Shown here one piece after another: positions 1 through 8,440 of a DNA stretch of 64,000 bases (position 1 is the stretch's first letter; each line of letters starts with the position of its first letter). A program made the position numbers and the translations under genes. Under the pieces are notes generated by a model, which made no database searches, was not told the origin of the DNA, and worked only from the letters and a program-made list of their open reading frames with translations. The DNA is from an uncultured Bacteroidota bacterium (lineage in GTDB: Bacteria; Bacteroidota; Bacteroidia; Flavobacteriales; Flavobacteriaceae), in assembly GCA_902518355.1 (NCBI GenBank), contig CABYFY010000005.1, forward strand, positions 1-64,000. The letters run 5' to 3'.

Positions 1-341
1 TTGTTGGAATAAGTAATATTATGATATTCATTGTTAAGGAAAGAACTAAGGAGATTGGAATTAGAAAAGCTTTGGGAGCACCTCCCTCATCAATTAAATT
101 AATTATTGTTTTAGAATCGGTTTTTGTAACTGCTATCTCTGGATATGTTGGTCTTCTTTTAGGAGGAGCAATTTTAAATAGTTTTGATTTAGAGGATTAT
201 TGGATTACTGATCCAGGGGTAAGTACATCGTTAGTGGTAGGAGCAACATTTACCTTAATATTAGCCGGATTGATAGCTGCTTACGTTCCAGCAAACAGAG
301 CAGCAAGTATCAAACCCATTGTAGCATTAAGAGACGAATAA
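1..341 (+). CDS. MacB/FtsX-type ABC transporter permease, 3' part
   Basis: This is the C-terminal end of an ABC transporter permease cut by the window edge; the reading frame is open from base 3, so the ATG at 21 is internal. The visible part carries the conserved cytoplasmic motif KERTKEIGIRKALGA followed by two hydrophobic segments and the ending PANRAASIKPIVALRDE, which is the usual C-terminus of the FtsX/MacB permease family. The next gene begins one base after its stop and repeats the same motif and ending, so the two permeases are paralogues. With the fusion protein and TolC downstream it should form a MacAB-TolC-like exporter. The substrate cannot be inferred. Confidence 0.9.
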   Translation, partial: VGISNIMIFIVKERTKEIGIRKALGAPPSSIKLIIVLESVFVTAISGYVGLLLGGAILNSFDLEDYWITDPGVSTSLVVGATFTLILAGLIAAYVPANRAASIKPIVALRDE

Positions 342-342
342 T

Positions 343-1581
343 ATGTTTAGATTTTTATTTGACATAGATACTTGGCAGGAGTTAAAGGAGAGCCTAACAA
401 AGAATAAGCTTAGAACTGTAATTACCATGATAGGTGTGTGGTGGGGTATTCTTCTTTTGATAGGTCTATTGGGCTCAGCAAAAGGAATTGAAAATAAGTT
501 TAGTGTTCAGTTTGGAGATTATGCAACAAATAGTGTTTTTATTTGGGGTCAATCAACAAGTAGAGCTTTTAAAGGATATCAAGAGGGCAGATTTCCTAGA
601 CTTAAATTTTCTCATTTAGAAAAGATTAAAAATCAAGTTAAGGGAATCAAATTTTTATTACCTAGAAATGCTAGAGATGCACAAGTCGTTAGAGGTGTTC
701 AATATGCTAGTTTCACAATGTCAGGAGACTTTCCGTTACTAGATGAGATTCAAAAAAAGAATTTGATTGCGGGAAGGTTTATAAATCAATCTGATGTAAA
801 CGAAAACAAAAAAGTAGTTGTCATTTCAGATGATGTTTTTAAGCAATTATTCGATGCAGATGAAGAGGCAATTGGAGATTTTGTGAAGATTAATGAGATA
901 AATTATAAAGTTATTGGTGTCTTTGAACAGGGAGATTTTGATTTCGGAGGTCAGCTTCATATTCCTTTTACAACTTTTCAAAAGGTCTATAATCAAGGTG
1001 ACAATATAGGCTGGATCACGGTAACTGGTGAAGATGGTTTTGATATTAGACAGTTAGAAAAAGATGTTAAACTGGTACTAAAGAACCTAAATTATGTTCA
1101 TCCAGACGATAACCGTGCTTTTGGTAGTTTTAATTTGGGTGAACTTTTTGATAGGTTTGAAGGTTTTTTGATGGGGATGCAGTTCTTGACCTGGTTTGTA
1201 GGCATTGCTACTTTAATTGCTGGTGTATTTGCAATCGGAAATATTTTACTTATCACAGTTAAAGAAAGAACAAAAGAAATAGGTATAAGAAGGGCTATTG
1301 GTGCAACACCTTTTGAGATAAAAAGACAAATTGTTATTGAATCAATTTTCTTGACAATCATAGCAGGAATTTTTGGAATCATAACGGGTGGTTGGATTTT
1401 AATTGCTATGGATTCTGCTTATGGTAGTGGACCAGACTCAATTTTAATCAATGCATCAGTACCCATACTGGTTGTTTTTATTGCTGTAATTATATTAGTG
1501 ATATTTGGGACACTAATTGGACTAATACCCGCTAACAGAGCAACTAGTATAAAACCAATCGATGCTTTAAGAGAAGAATAA
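343..1581 (+). CDS. MacB/FtsX-type ABC transporter permease
   Basis: Full-length 412-residue permease. A transmembrane segment lies near residues 23-45, followed by a large extracytoplasmic (MacB_PCD-like) domain and three C-terminal membrane segments starting near residue 275, the FtsX domain. The loop KERTKEIGIRRAIGA and the end PANRATSIKPIDALREE match the upstream permease. The ATP-binding subunit is not in the window and is probably upstream. The start ATG is one base after the previous stop, which suggests co-translation. The family exports peptides, macrolides, lipoproteins or siderophores; nothing here identifies the cargo. Confidence 0.9.
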   Translation: MFRFLFDIDTWQELKESLTKNKLRTVITMIGVWWGILLLIGLLGSAKGIENKFSVQFGDYATNSVFIWGQSTSRAFKGYQEGRFPRLKFSHLEKIKNQVKGIKFLLPRNARDAQVVRGVQYASFTMSGDFPLLDEIQKKNLIAGRFINQSDVNENKKVVVISDDVFKQLFDADEEAIGDFVKINEINYKVIGVFEQGDFDFGGQLHIPFTTFQKVYNQGDNIGWITVTGEDGFDIRQLEKDVKLVLKNLNYVHPDDNRAFGSFNLGELFDRFEGFLMGMQFLTWFVGIATLIAGVFAIGNILLITVKERTKEIGIRRAIGATPFEIKRQIVIESIFLTIIAGIFGIITGGWILIAMDSAYGSGPDSILINASVPILVVFIAVIILVIFGTLIGLIPANRATSIKPIDALREE

Positions 1582-1600
1582 AAAATTAAATATTAAATAA

Positions 1601-2752
1601 ATGAAAAAACAAGTAAAGTATATTGTAATATTCGTAATAATAGGTTCACTATTATATGTATTAAATTATTTTAAGGAAGCAAATTCAGCTTCAATTATAG
1701 ATTATCAAACAGAACAACCTTTTTACACTTCAATCGAAAAAGAGGTTGTTGCTACAGGTAAGTTGAACCCAGAGGATGAAATTGAATTGAAACCACAGGT
1801 AAGCGGTATCATAGATAAAATTTTTGTAGAAGAGGGTGATATTGTAATGAGAGGAGATTTAATAGCAAGTATTAGGGTAGTGCCTAATGAACAAGCGTTA
1901 TTAAGTGCAACAAGTAGAATTAACTCAGCAAAATTATCCTATGATAATGCAAAAAAACTTTTTGATAGAAGTGAAAAATTATACGAAAAAGGAGTTATTT
2001 CTAAACAGGATTTTGAAAATAGTCAATTGTCAATGGAACAAAATATGGAATCCTTAAGACAAGCCGAAAATGATTTTAAGATTATAAAAAAAGGAACCTT
2101 AACCGGGGGAAGCACAGCAAATACTAATGTTTTATCTCAAATTTCGGGAACTATTCTTGAAATTCCAATCAGGGAGGGTAGTCCTATTACTGAAACTAAC
2201 ACATTTAGCCCGGGTACAACCATTGCGACTGTTGCAGATATGACCAAAATGATTTTTGAAGGTCAAGTTGATGAAACTGAGGTGTCCAAACTTGCTGAGG
2301 GATCTGAAATTAAGGTTATTCTAGGCGCACTCGTAAAAGATGAATTTGGAGCTAAGTTGACATTCGTTGCACCAAAAGGAATAGAACAAGGAGGTGCTGT
2401 TCAATTTAAAATAAAAGCCGATGTTGAAATCCCTGAAAGTGTTAATGTAAGAGCTGGATATAGTGCAAATGCAATTATGACAATTGGTCAAAAAGAGAAT
2501 ATTTTATGTATCAATGAATCCTTATTACAGTTTAATAGAATCACAGATAAACCTTTTGTTGAGATACTAAATGAAAATGGTTCATTTATCACAAAAGAAG
2601 TCGAAGTAGGAATTTCTGACGGAATTAACGTTGAAATATTAAAAGGTGTAAAAGAAGGAGATAAAATTAAAGTATGGAATTCTGTTGAGGATGAAACTGA
2701 TGATGATGCTAGAAGAAGACAAGATGAAAATTCCAGAAAACTAGAAGACTAA
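1601..2752 (+). CDS. Periplasmic membrane fusion protein (MacA/HlyD-like)
   Basis: 383 residues. A single N-terminal transmembrane anchor (about residues 7-20) is followed by a biotinyl/lipoyl-like half (LKPQVSGIIDKIFVEEGDIV), an alpha-helical hairpin around residues 100-155 rich in Lys/Glu/Gln, the second lipoyl half, and beta-barrel domains. This order is that of RND/MacA-type membrane fusion proteins, which link an inner-membrane pump to TolC. The C-terminus is unusually acidic and charged (DETDDDARRRQDENSRKLED). It sits between the permeases and the TolC gene with small gaps, as expected of a tripartite efflux operon. Confidence 0.9.
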   Translation: MKKQVKYIVIFVIIGSLLYVLNYFKEANSASIIDYQTEQPFYTSIEKEVVATGKLNPEDEIELKPQVSGIIDKIFVEEGDIVMRGDLIASIRVVPNEQALLSATSRINSAKLSYDNAKKLFDRSEKLYEKGVISKQDFENSQLSMEQNMESLRQAENDFKIIKKGTLTGGSTANTNVLSQISGTILEIPIREGSPITETNTFSPGTTIATVADMTKMIFEGQVDETEVSKLAEGSEIKVILGALVKDEFGAKLTFVAPKGIEQGGAVQFKIKADVEIPESVNVRAGYSANAIMTIGQKENILCINESLLQFNRITDKPFVEILNENGSFITKEVEVGISDGINVEILKGVKEGDKIKVWNSVEDETDDDARRRQDENSRKLED

Positions 2753-2767
2753 TATTATTTGATAAAT

Positions 2768-4078
2768 ATGAAAAAAATTAAAATTTTAAAGTTTTGCATG
2801 CTCATAACTTGCATTTCATTTTCACAGGACAAAATATGGACCCTAGAACAATGCGTTGATCATGCACTAGAGAATAATATAACAATCCTTCAGGCTGAAA
2901 ATAGTCTACTTTCATCTGAACAAGATATCATAAGCGCCAAAGGAAATTTTTTGCCGGCTGTAAGTTCCAATATCAGTGGTGGTGCAAGTCTAGGAAATAT
3001 TGAAGTCTTTCCTGGAGAATTTAGAGATAGAGAATTTTATTCAACATCAGTTGGTATTGGTTTTTCTCAGAGTGTTTTTAATGGGTTCAGAAATATTAAT
3101 TTATTAAATCAAAGTAAACTAAGCCTTGAAAGAAATCAATTTGAATTAGAAAAGCTAAAGGACGACATATCACTTAATGTTGCAAACACTTATTTAAACG
3201 TGTTATTTAACAAAGAAAATTTGGAATTAGCCAGGCTTCAGGTTGAATTTTCAGAATTTCAAGTTGATCAGGTAAAAACGTTGGTTGAAGCTGGTTCAGA
3301 ACCAAATTCTACGTTAATTGAAACACAGGCAACTTACAGTAGAGATATCCAAAATTTAACAATTGCTGAAAACAACCATAATCTTGCGTTGTTGACTTTA
3401 GCACAATTATTACAATTACCTTATGAAAATTTTGATGTAGAGGTTATAGAGATTGATACCCCTTCTGCAAATCTGATGTATGATGATATCACACCTATAT
3501 TAAATTATGCAATGCAAAATCGTAATGAAATTAAAGTTGCTGAAAGAGATATCGAATTAGCAAAATTGGGAACTAAGATTTCTAAAAGTGCTTTTCTGCC
3601 AAATGTATCTATGGGTTATGGATTTAATGCTTCTGCAAACTTTTCAAACTTAACAGAAGATGATCAATTTCTTGATCAGTTAAATGACAATAAAGGTCAT
3701 TCAATTAATATGAATGTTTCAATTCCAATTTTTAACAGAAATCAAACAAAAGCTCAGGTAAAAAAATCAAAAATTCAAGAAGAGACAACCAATTTAGCAC
3801 TAGATCAGGTAAAAATTAATCTAGAATCTACAATTCAAAGAGCATTTACAGACGCAAAAGCCGCATTAAAGGCTTTTGAAGCTGCTCAATTATCTCTAAA
3901 ATCTCAAGAATTAGCTTTTAGTAATTCCCAAGAAAGATTCTCCTTAGGAGCTCTTAATTCTTTTGACTTGGAACAGTCAAGAATTAGGCTATTAAATGCT
4001 TTATCATCTTCGATTAATGCAAAATATGATTTTATATTTAAAACAAAAGTATTAGATTACTATCTAGGTAAAAGATAA
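2768..4078 (+). CDS. TolC family outer membrane efflux protein
   Basis: Outer-membrane channel of the exporter. The ATG at 2768 gives a good signal peptide (MKKIKILKF...CISFSQ); an in-frame TTG at 2759 is possible but less likely. The mature protein begins WTLEQCVDHALENNI, the typical first helix of TolC/OEP repeats, and has two homologous halves with long heptad-like helices (for example around ANTYLNVLFNKENLELARLQ and the final third). Length of 436 residues fits the family. It follows the fusion protein by 15 bases and completes the tripartite system. Confidence 0.9.
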   Translation: MKKIKILKFCMLITCISFSQDKIWTLEQCVDHALENNITILQAENSLLSSEQDIISAKGNFLPAVSSNISGGASLGNIEVFPGEFRDREFYSTSVGIGFSQSVFNGFRNINLLNQSKLSLERNQFELEKLKDDISLNVANTYLNVLFNKENLELARLQVEFSEFQVDQVKTLVEAGSEPNSTLIETQATYSRDIQNLTIAENNHNLALLTLAQLLQLPYENFDVEVIEIDTPSANLMYDDITPILNYAMQNRNEIKVAERDIELAKLGTKISKSAFLPNVSMGYGFNASANFSNLTEDDQFLDQLNDNKGHSINMNVSIPIFNRNQTKAQVKKSKIQEETTNLALDQVKINLESTIQRAFTDAKAALKAFEAAQLSLKSQELAFSNSQERFSLGALNSFDLEQSRIRLLNALSSSINAKYDFIFKTKVLDYYLGKR

Positions 4079-4083
4079 TCTTT

Positions 4084-4767
4084 GTGTCCATTATTTTAAA
4101 TATAGAAACATCAAATAAAAACTGTTCAGTTTCCATTTCTGAAAGCGGTAATATAATTGGATTAGAAGAGCAATATTTTGAGCAATATTCTCATTCAAAA
4201 TATCTTCATGTTTTTATCGAAAAATTGTTTAAAAAAACAAAATTATCGCCTAGTGATTTATCAGCTGTTGCAATTTCTGAAGGACCAGGATCATACACTG
4301 GTTTAAGAATTGGAGTTTCAGCTGCTAAAGGAATTTGTTTTCCTCTAAATATCCCGCTTATTGCTTTGGATACTATGCATATTTTGGCAAGAAAAATTGA
4401 ATGTTCCGAAGGATATATAGTTCCTGCTTTAGATGCAAGAAGAGATGAGATTTACTTTGCAATGTTTCAATCTACTAATTGTAAAATTCCTGAATTAAAA
4501 GTCAAAACCGATACAATGATTTTAACTTCAGATTCATTTTCAAATTATTATGAGACATCAACTGTTAATTTTGTTGGTGATTGCAACAAAAAAATAATGC
4601 AATATTTAAATCATGAAAATATTTATTTTTCCGACTACATTCTGCCCTCAGCAAATGAAATGGGAATACTGTCTCATTCTAAATATGTCAAAGAACAATT
4701 TGTGCATGTTGCAGAATTTCAACCTAAATATTTAAAAGAATTTGGGGGAAAGAAAATTAATAATTAA
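4084..4767 (+). CDS. tsaB: tRNA threonylcarbamoyladenosine biosynthesis protein TsaB
   Basis: 227-residue ASKHA-fold protein that scaffolds TsaD in making the universal t6A37 modification of ANN-decoding tRNAs. The N-terminus ILNIETSNKNCSVSIS and the motif GPGSYTGLRIG (residues 67-77) are diagnostic of TsaB. The start is GTG at 4084, six bases after the TolC stop; no ATG is available that keeps the N-terminal strand. Its last 11 bases overlap the tail of the convergent YyaL-like fragment. Confidence 0.93.
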   Translation: MSIILNIETSNKNCSVSISESGNIIGLEEQYFEQYSHSKYLHVFIEKLFKKTKLSPSDLSAVAISEGPGSYTGLRIGVSAAKGICFPLNIPLIALDTMHILARKIECSEGYIVPALDARRDEIYFAMFQSTNCKIPELKVKTDTMILTSDSFSNYYETSTVNFVGDCNKKIMQYLNHENIYFSDYILPSANEMGILSHSKYVKEQFVHVAEFQPKYLKEFGGKKINN

Positions 4768-5041
4768 TCAAAGAAACTGATTCTTCAACACTTTCAGTAG
4801 GCATTTTACAAGCCTTATTAACACAAACATAAATAAGGGTTTTATCTTTAATAAATCTGTTTTTTAATAATGGAAGATTATTTTCTGAGGTTGACCCAAT
4901 GATCAATTTATTGGGTATATATTTTGAATTAATTTGTTTTACTTTTTCAAGAGCATTTTCCCCTACCACTGCGACTTCATAGTAATTTGACTTTAAATTA
5001 TAAATCAAATCAAATGTACAAAATGATTGGATTTTAACCAT
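4757..5041 (-). CDS. C-terminal fragment of a YyaL/DUF255-type thioredoxin-domain protein (probable remnant)
   Basis: 94 residues. From memory of the family, the stretch YYEVAVVGENALEKV, then YIPNKLIIGS, LPLLKNR and finally IYVCVNKACKMP matches the extreme C-terminus of bacteroidotal YyaL (DUF255, spermatogenesis-associated protein 20-like) proteins, which are normally near 680 residues with an N-terminal thioredoxin fold. Everything upstream of the last ~75 residues is absent because the NifU gene lies there. The ATG overlaps the nifU stop by eight bases (ATGGTTAA), so it may be translated by coupling. It could be a decaying pseudogene or a retained small protein. The family match is recall, not a search. 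Confidence 0.55.
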   Translation of the reverse strand: MVKIQSFCTFDLIYNLKSNYYEVAVVGENALEKVKQINSKYIPNKLIIGSTSENNLPLLKNRFIKDKTLIYVCVNKACKMPTESVEESVSLINY

Positions 5042-5903
5042 TTATAGCTTCAACTGAGTTTACCTTATCCGACAACATTTCTTTGAGCATATTCTCAATA
5101 CCGTTTTTTAGTGTGACTGTTGAAGAAGGACACCCGCTACACGCACCTTGTAGTATAACTTTTACAAGTTTTTTATCCTTATCATAAGAATCAAAAAGAA
5201 TGTTTCCACCATCAGATGATACAGCAGGCTTAATATATTCGTCAAGAATTGAAATAATTTTTTTTGATGTTTCATCAAGATCAATTTCCTCTGTTTCAAC
5301 TTCTTTACGTTTAAAATTTATCTCATTTATTTCTAAATAATTTTTTATAAAATTTCTTAATTCCAAAGTTACTTCATCCCAATTTTTTAAATCATATTTT
5401 GTAATGGAAACAAAGTTTTTAGAAATATAAATACTTTTTACATAGGAAAACTCAAATAATTTTTTAGCAAATTCCATTTCTTGAGCTTCATCAATATTAT
5501 TAAATTCAAAACTACCATCTACAATTAGTTTATTTGATACAAATTTCAAAACTGAGGGATTTGGGGTGCTCTCCGTGTAAATTGATATGGGATTATTTTT
5601 CTCTTTTTTGACTTCTGATATAACCTCTTTTTCAGAGTTTAAATAATTTTCGATTAAGTTTTTTACTTCTTCTTCAACATCTTCCCATTCAACTATGTTA
5701 AATCTTTCAATAGAAATAAAAGAAGGGGTTATATATACCTTTTTTACAAAAGGAAGATAGAATAATTCTTGAGCAAGCTGAGAGTTTTTTGCATCATCAA
5801 TGTTGTTATATTCAAAGCTCAAGTGATTGGTAATAAACTTGTTGATTTCAAATTTATTAATGAATTTATTTTGTGTTCTTTCTACTTTAACAATATAGCT
5901 CAT
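5034..5903 (-). CDS. NifU/Nfu-type Fe-S scaffold protein with duplicated Nfu N domain
   Basis: 289 residues. Two consecutive Nfu N-terminal-like domains (about residues 10-90 and 110-190) share the pattern F(E)YNNIDDA/EFNNIDEA, ...FVKKVYI/YVKSIYI..., ...FISIER/FVSITK. The C-terminus is a NifU domain with the cluster-binding CSGC at residues 255-258 in GACSGCPSSTVTLKNGIENML. Nfu proteins carry [4Fe-4S] clusters to apoproteins. The duplicated N-domain makes it longer than the usual ~190-residue Nfu; I recall similar ~300-residue forms in other Flavobacteriia. The start ATG is at 5903. Confidence 0.88.
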   Translation of the reverse strand: MSYIVKVERTQNKFINKFEINKFITNHLSFEYNNIDDAKNSQLAQELFYLPFVKKVYITPSFISIERFNIVEWEDVEEEVKNLIENYLNSEKEVISEVKKEKNNPISIYTESTPNPSVLKFVSNKLIVDGSFEFNNIDEAQEMEFAKKLFEFSYVKSIYISKNFVSITKYDLKNWDEVTLELRNFIKNYLEINEINFKRKEVETEEIDLDETSKKIISILDEYIKPAVSSDGGNILFDSYDKDKKLVKVILQGACSGCPSSTVTLKNGIENMLKEMLSDKVNSVEAING

Positions 5904-5982
5904 ATTCTATGATTCTTTCTGCAAAAATAGTAAATAAGAACCTTTACTAAAACATTTGATTAGATATGTCTATTAAAATTTA

Positions 5983-5990
5983 TATATTTG
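5983..5990 (+). promoter_or_regulatory. Putative -7 promoter element of the PorP/SprF gene
   Basis: TATATTTG matches the Bacteroidota -7 consensus TAnnTTTG exactly and lies 50 bases before the ATG at 6040. A TTTG at 5955-5958 could be the -33 element, but its 24-base spacer is longer than the usual 19-21, so the assignment is tentative. Confidence 0.4.
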
Positions 5991-6039
5991 ACCGATTTGC
6001 ATTTTAACGGTACAGTTATTGATGCTTTAAATCTGTTAC

Positions 6040-7053
6040 ATGAAGGCTAATCATCTTATTTTAACATTATTTGTATTTATAATTTTTAATACAAAGTCTT
6101 ATGCTCAAGAGGGTTTACCAATATATTCTGATTATTTAACCGATAATTTTTATTTGTTATACCCTTCTATGGCTGGTGCATCTAATTGTACTAAAGTTAG
6201 ATTTACTGGAAGAAAACAGTGGATGGACCAAAATGAGGCTCCAAATCTCCAAACAGTCAGTATAAATGGTAGAATTGGTGATTCAAAATCTGCATTAGGT
6301 ACAATTGCATTTAAAGATCAAAATGGATATCACTCTCAATCTGGGGCATATGTAACCTATGCTCATCATATAATGTTTTCAAGAAGTGAATTAGACCTAG
6401 ATATGTTATCATTTGGATTAAGCGCTGGAATGATACAATATAAACTTGATGAATCAGCTTTTCTTGCTGGAGGTTTTGATCCCTTAATTTCAGGTTTTGA
6501 ACAAAGCGCAACGGATTTTAATATTGATTTTGGATTCTCTTATCAATATTTAGATTTTTATGCACATGCATCCATTAAAAATTTACTTAATAACGATGGT
6601 ATAAATTTCAATGAACAAGGGTTGAGTTACAATAACTTAAGAACATACTTGTTTTCTACTGGCTATTTATTCTCCGATGCCTCAAATAACTGGAATTTTG
6701 AACCTTCATTAATGTTTGCTCACAAAGATGCGACAAAAGAAACATTTACCGATATAAATTTTAAAGTTTATCGTGAAACCGATTTTGGTAGATTATGGGC
6801 AGGTCTATCATATAGAAATAGTTTTGATGGTGCTGAATATTTAAATTCACAAGATCAAATTAAAACGCAAAAACTTCAATACATTACTCCACTAGTCGGA
6901 TTAGAATTCAACGGATTTGTTTTTGCTTATACATATTCGTATCAATCTAACTCTGTTGTTTTTGATAACGGAGGATATCATCAATTAACTCTTGGGTTCA
7001 ATTTTGGATGTCGCAAACAGAGATATGACTGTAATTGTCCGTGGATCAAATAG
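6040..7053 (+). CDS. PorP/SprF family type IX secretion system membrane protein
   Basis: 337 residues with a signal peptide (MKANHLILTLFVFIIFNTKSYAQ). The mature start LPIYSDYLTDNFYLLYPSMAGAS, followed by RKQWMDQNEAPNLQTVSINGRIG, is the hallmark of the PorP/SprF family, outer-membrane beta-barrels that tether PorE/C-terminal domains in type IX secretion or gliding. Alternating strands continue to the end, LTLGFNFGC, followed by a short Cys-containing tail (CRKQRYDCNCPWIK). It is a solitary gene here, so it may serve one specific type IX client rather than the core machine. Its stop lies one base from the convergent murI stop. Confidence 0.88.
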   Translation: MKANHLILTLFVFIIFNTKSYAQEGLPIYSDYLTDNFYLLYPSMAGASNCTKVRFTGRKQWMDQNEAPNLQTVSINGRIGDSKSALGTIAFKDQNGYHSQSGAYVTYAHHIMFSRSELDLDMLSFGLSAGMIQYKLDESAFLAGGFDPLISGFEQSATDFNIDFGFSYQYLDFYAHASIKNLLNNDGINFNEQGLSYNNLRTYLFSTGYLFSDASNNWNFEPSLMFAHKDATKETFTDINFKVYRETDFGRLWAGLSYRNSFDGAEYLNSQDQIKTQKLQYITPLVGLEFNGFVFAYTYSYQSNSVVFDNGGYHQLTLGFNFGCRKQRYDCNCPWIK

Positions 7054-7054
7054 T

Positions 7055-7834
7055 TTAGAATTCTAGATAATTCAACTTATATTCTTTACCAATATATTTT
7101 TCCGATAGTTTTTCACCGTTGTAAAATATCTTTACATAACCTTTATTCTTATGAAGATTTAAGCTTTCATTTAAAATCAATACATTTTTGATATGTTTGT
7201 TTACCGGGGTTATTGTATCAATAATTGATATTCCTGGGGGAAGAATTTCTTTTATATTATCCTTTAAATAATGATAATGTGTACACCCTAAAACTAAACA
7301 ATCAATATTTTTTTCTATCATCGGATTTAGATACAATTTCAAAATTGTATCTAGTTCTTTTTTCGAAATAATACCATCTTCAATAATATTAACTAGTTTA
7401 TATCCTATCTGTTCGTGAATTTTAATATCATGAATTTTATTATCATTCGTTGTTTCAAAAAATAATTTACTGTTCAAAGTTTTTTCTGTTGCAAGAATTC
7501 CAATATTTTTTGTTTTAGTATAACTAATTGCTGGCTTTATCCCAGGTTCAATTCCAATTATTGGTATATCAATGACCTCTCTAAGTTTTTCGATTGCATT
7601 AGTTGTTGCAGTATTACATGCAACAACTAATACCTTACAATTTAATTCAATCAGTTTTTCACAATTCTTAGTACTTAAAAAAATTATCTCTTTTTTTGAT
7701 TTATACCCATATGGACAATTTTTATTGTCTGCTAAAAATATAAAGTTTTCATTTGGTAATAATTCCTTCAATTTATCTAAAATTGATATACCACCAATTC
7801 CTGAATCAAAGAGTCCTATAGGTCTATTATCCAT
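7055..7834 (-). CDS. murI: Glutamate racemase
   Basis: Makes D-glutamate for peptidoglycan. The ATG at 7834 gives a 259-residue protein starting MDNRPIGLFDSGIGG; an upstream in-frame extension to 7876 would run through a terminator hairpin and has no family support. Catalytic elements are visible: DSGIGG (residues 10-15), Cys73 in ACNTAT, and the second Cys in GCTHYHYL. It ends the minus-strand envelope operon but follows a strong terminator by only about 10 bases, so its transcription may depend on readthrough. Confidence 0.93.
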   Translation of the reverse strand: MDNRPIGLFDSGIGGISILDKLKELLPNENFIFLADNKNCPYGYKSKKEIIFLSTKNCEKLIELNCKVLVVACNTATTNAIEKLREVIDIPIIGIEPGIKPAISYTKTKNIGILATEKTLNSKLFFETTNDNKIHDIKIHEQIGYKLVNIIEDGIISKKELDTILKLYLNPMIEKNIDCLVLGCTHYHYLKDNIKEILPPGISIIDTITPVNKHIKNVLILNESLNLHKNKGYVKIFYNGEKLSEKYIGKEYKLNYLEF

Positions 7835-7843
7835 AATTTTTGT

Positions 7844-7872
7844 AAAAAAAAAGCTGCCTTTAAAGACAGCTT
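7844..7872 (-). terminator. Intrinsic terminator after ompH, before murI
   Basis: On the minus strand AAGCTGTCTT pairs with AAGGCAGCTT (one G-U pair) in a near-perfect hairpin, immediately followed by nine Ts (plus-strand As at 7844-7852). It lies 22 bases beyond the ompH stop and ends about 10 bases before the murI ATG, so it should reduce murI expression relative to bamA/ompH. Confidence 0.8.
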
Positions 7873-7894
7873 CCAAATTTTTGAAGATTTAATT

Positions 7895-8398
7895 TTAAAA
7901 GCCAAGTTCTTTCTTAACTTCCTCCATTAAATCTGTACCATTAGCAACGATTACCCCTTGTCCTTGAGTTGAGTCAAGTACGTAATCAAATCCTAATGCA
8001 CCAGCAACTTTATTTATTGCAGCTTGAGCCTTTTCAGTTATTGGTTTTAAAAGATCAAATTCTTTTTTTTGTAATTCCTGTTGAGCCTGTGCTTGATATT
8101 GTCTTATGCTTTGCTCCATTCCTTGAACTTCCTGAAGTCTTTTTGCATTCTCTTCGTCAGTCTGGGCTGCAGCTTCAGTATCATACTGTTTAACCTTGCT
8201 TTGGAGTTCAGCGGCCATTGTTTGGATATCAGTTTCATATGTTTTTGCTAGTTTTTCTAATTCAGCTTTGGCGTCATTCATTTCAGGCATGGATGCTACT
8301 AATTCAGTAGTATTAATATGAGCAACTTTTGATTGTGCAAATGATGTAAAACTTATTGCAAAAAGGAAAATTACTAATGATATTTTTATCTTTTTCAT
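7895..8398 (-). CDS. OmpH/Skp family periplasmic chaperone
   Basis: 167 residues from the ATG at 8398 (a TTG two codons earlier is less likely). A signal peptide ending SFTSFAQ is followed by VAHINTTELVASMPEMNDAKAELEKL, the Skp/OmpH start, a long charged coiled-coil (roughly residues 45-125), and the returning beta segment LGFDYVLDSTQGQGVIVANGTDL. Skp-type trimers hold unfolded outer-membrane proteins in the periplasm. It lies downstream of bamA and a second OmpH, the usual arrangement in this phylum. Confidence 0.9.
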   Translation of the reverse strand: MKKIKISLVIFLFAISFTSFAQSKVAHINTTELVASMPEMNDAKAELEKLAKTYETDIQTMAAELQSKVKQYDTEAAAQTDEENAKRLQEVQGMEQSIRQYQAQAQQELQKKEFDLLKPITEKAQAAINKVAGALGFDYVLDSTQGQGVIVANGTDLMEEVKKELGF

Positions 8399-8440
8399 AA
8401 TCAATATTTTATGTTTTTAATTTTAATGTGAGTAAAGGTA

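Noticed and set aside
21-341. The ATG at 21 as the start of a small membrane protein
   Set aside because: The frame is open to the window edge and codes the conserved permease motif; the gene is truncated by the window, not small.
7835-7876. Longer murI start adding 14 residues
   Set aside because: The extension translates terminator hairpin sequence, and the family start is MDNRPIGLFDSGIGG.
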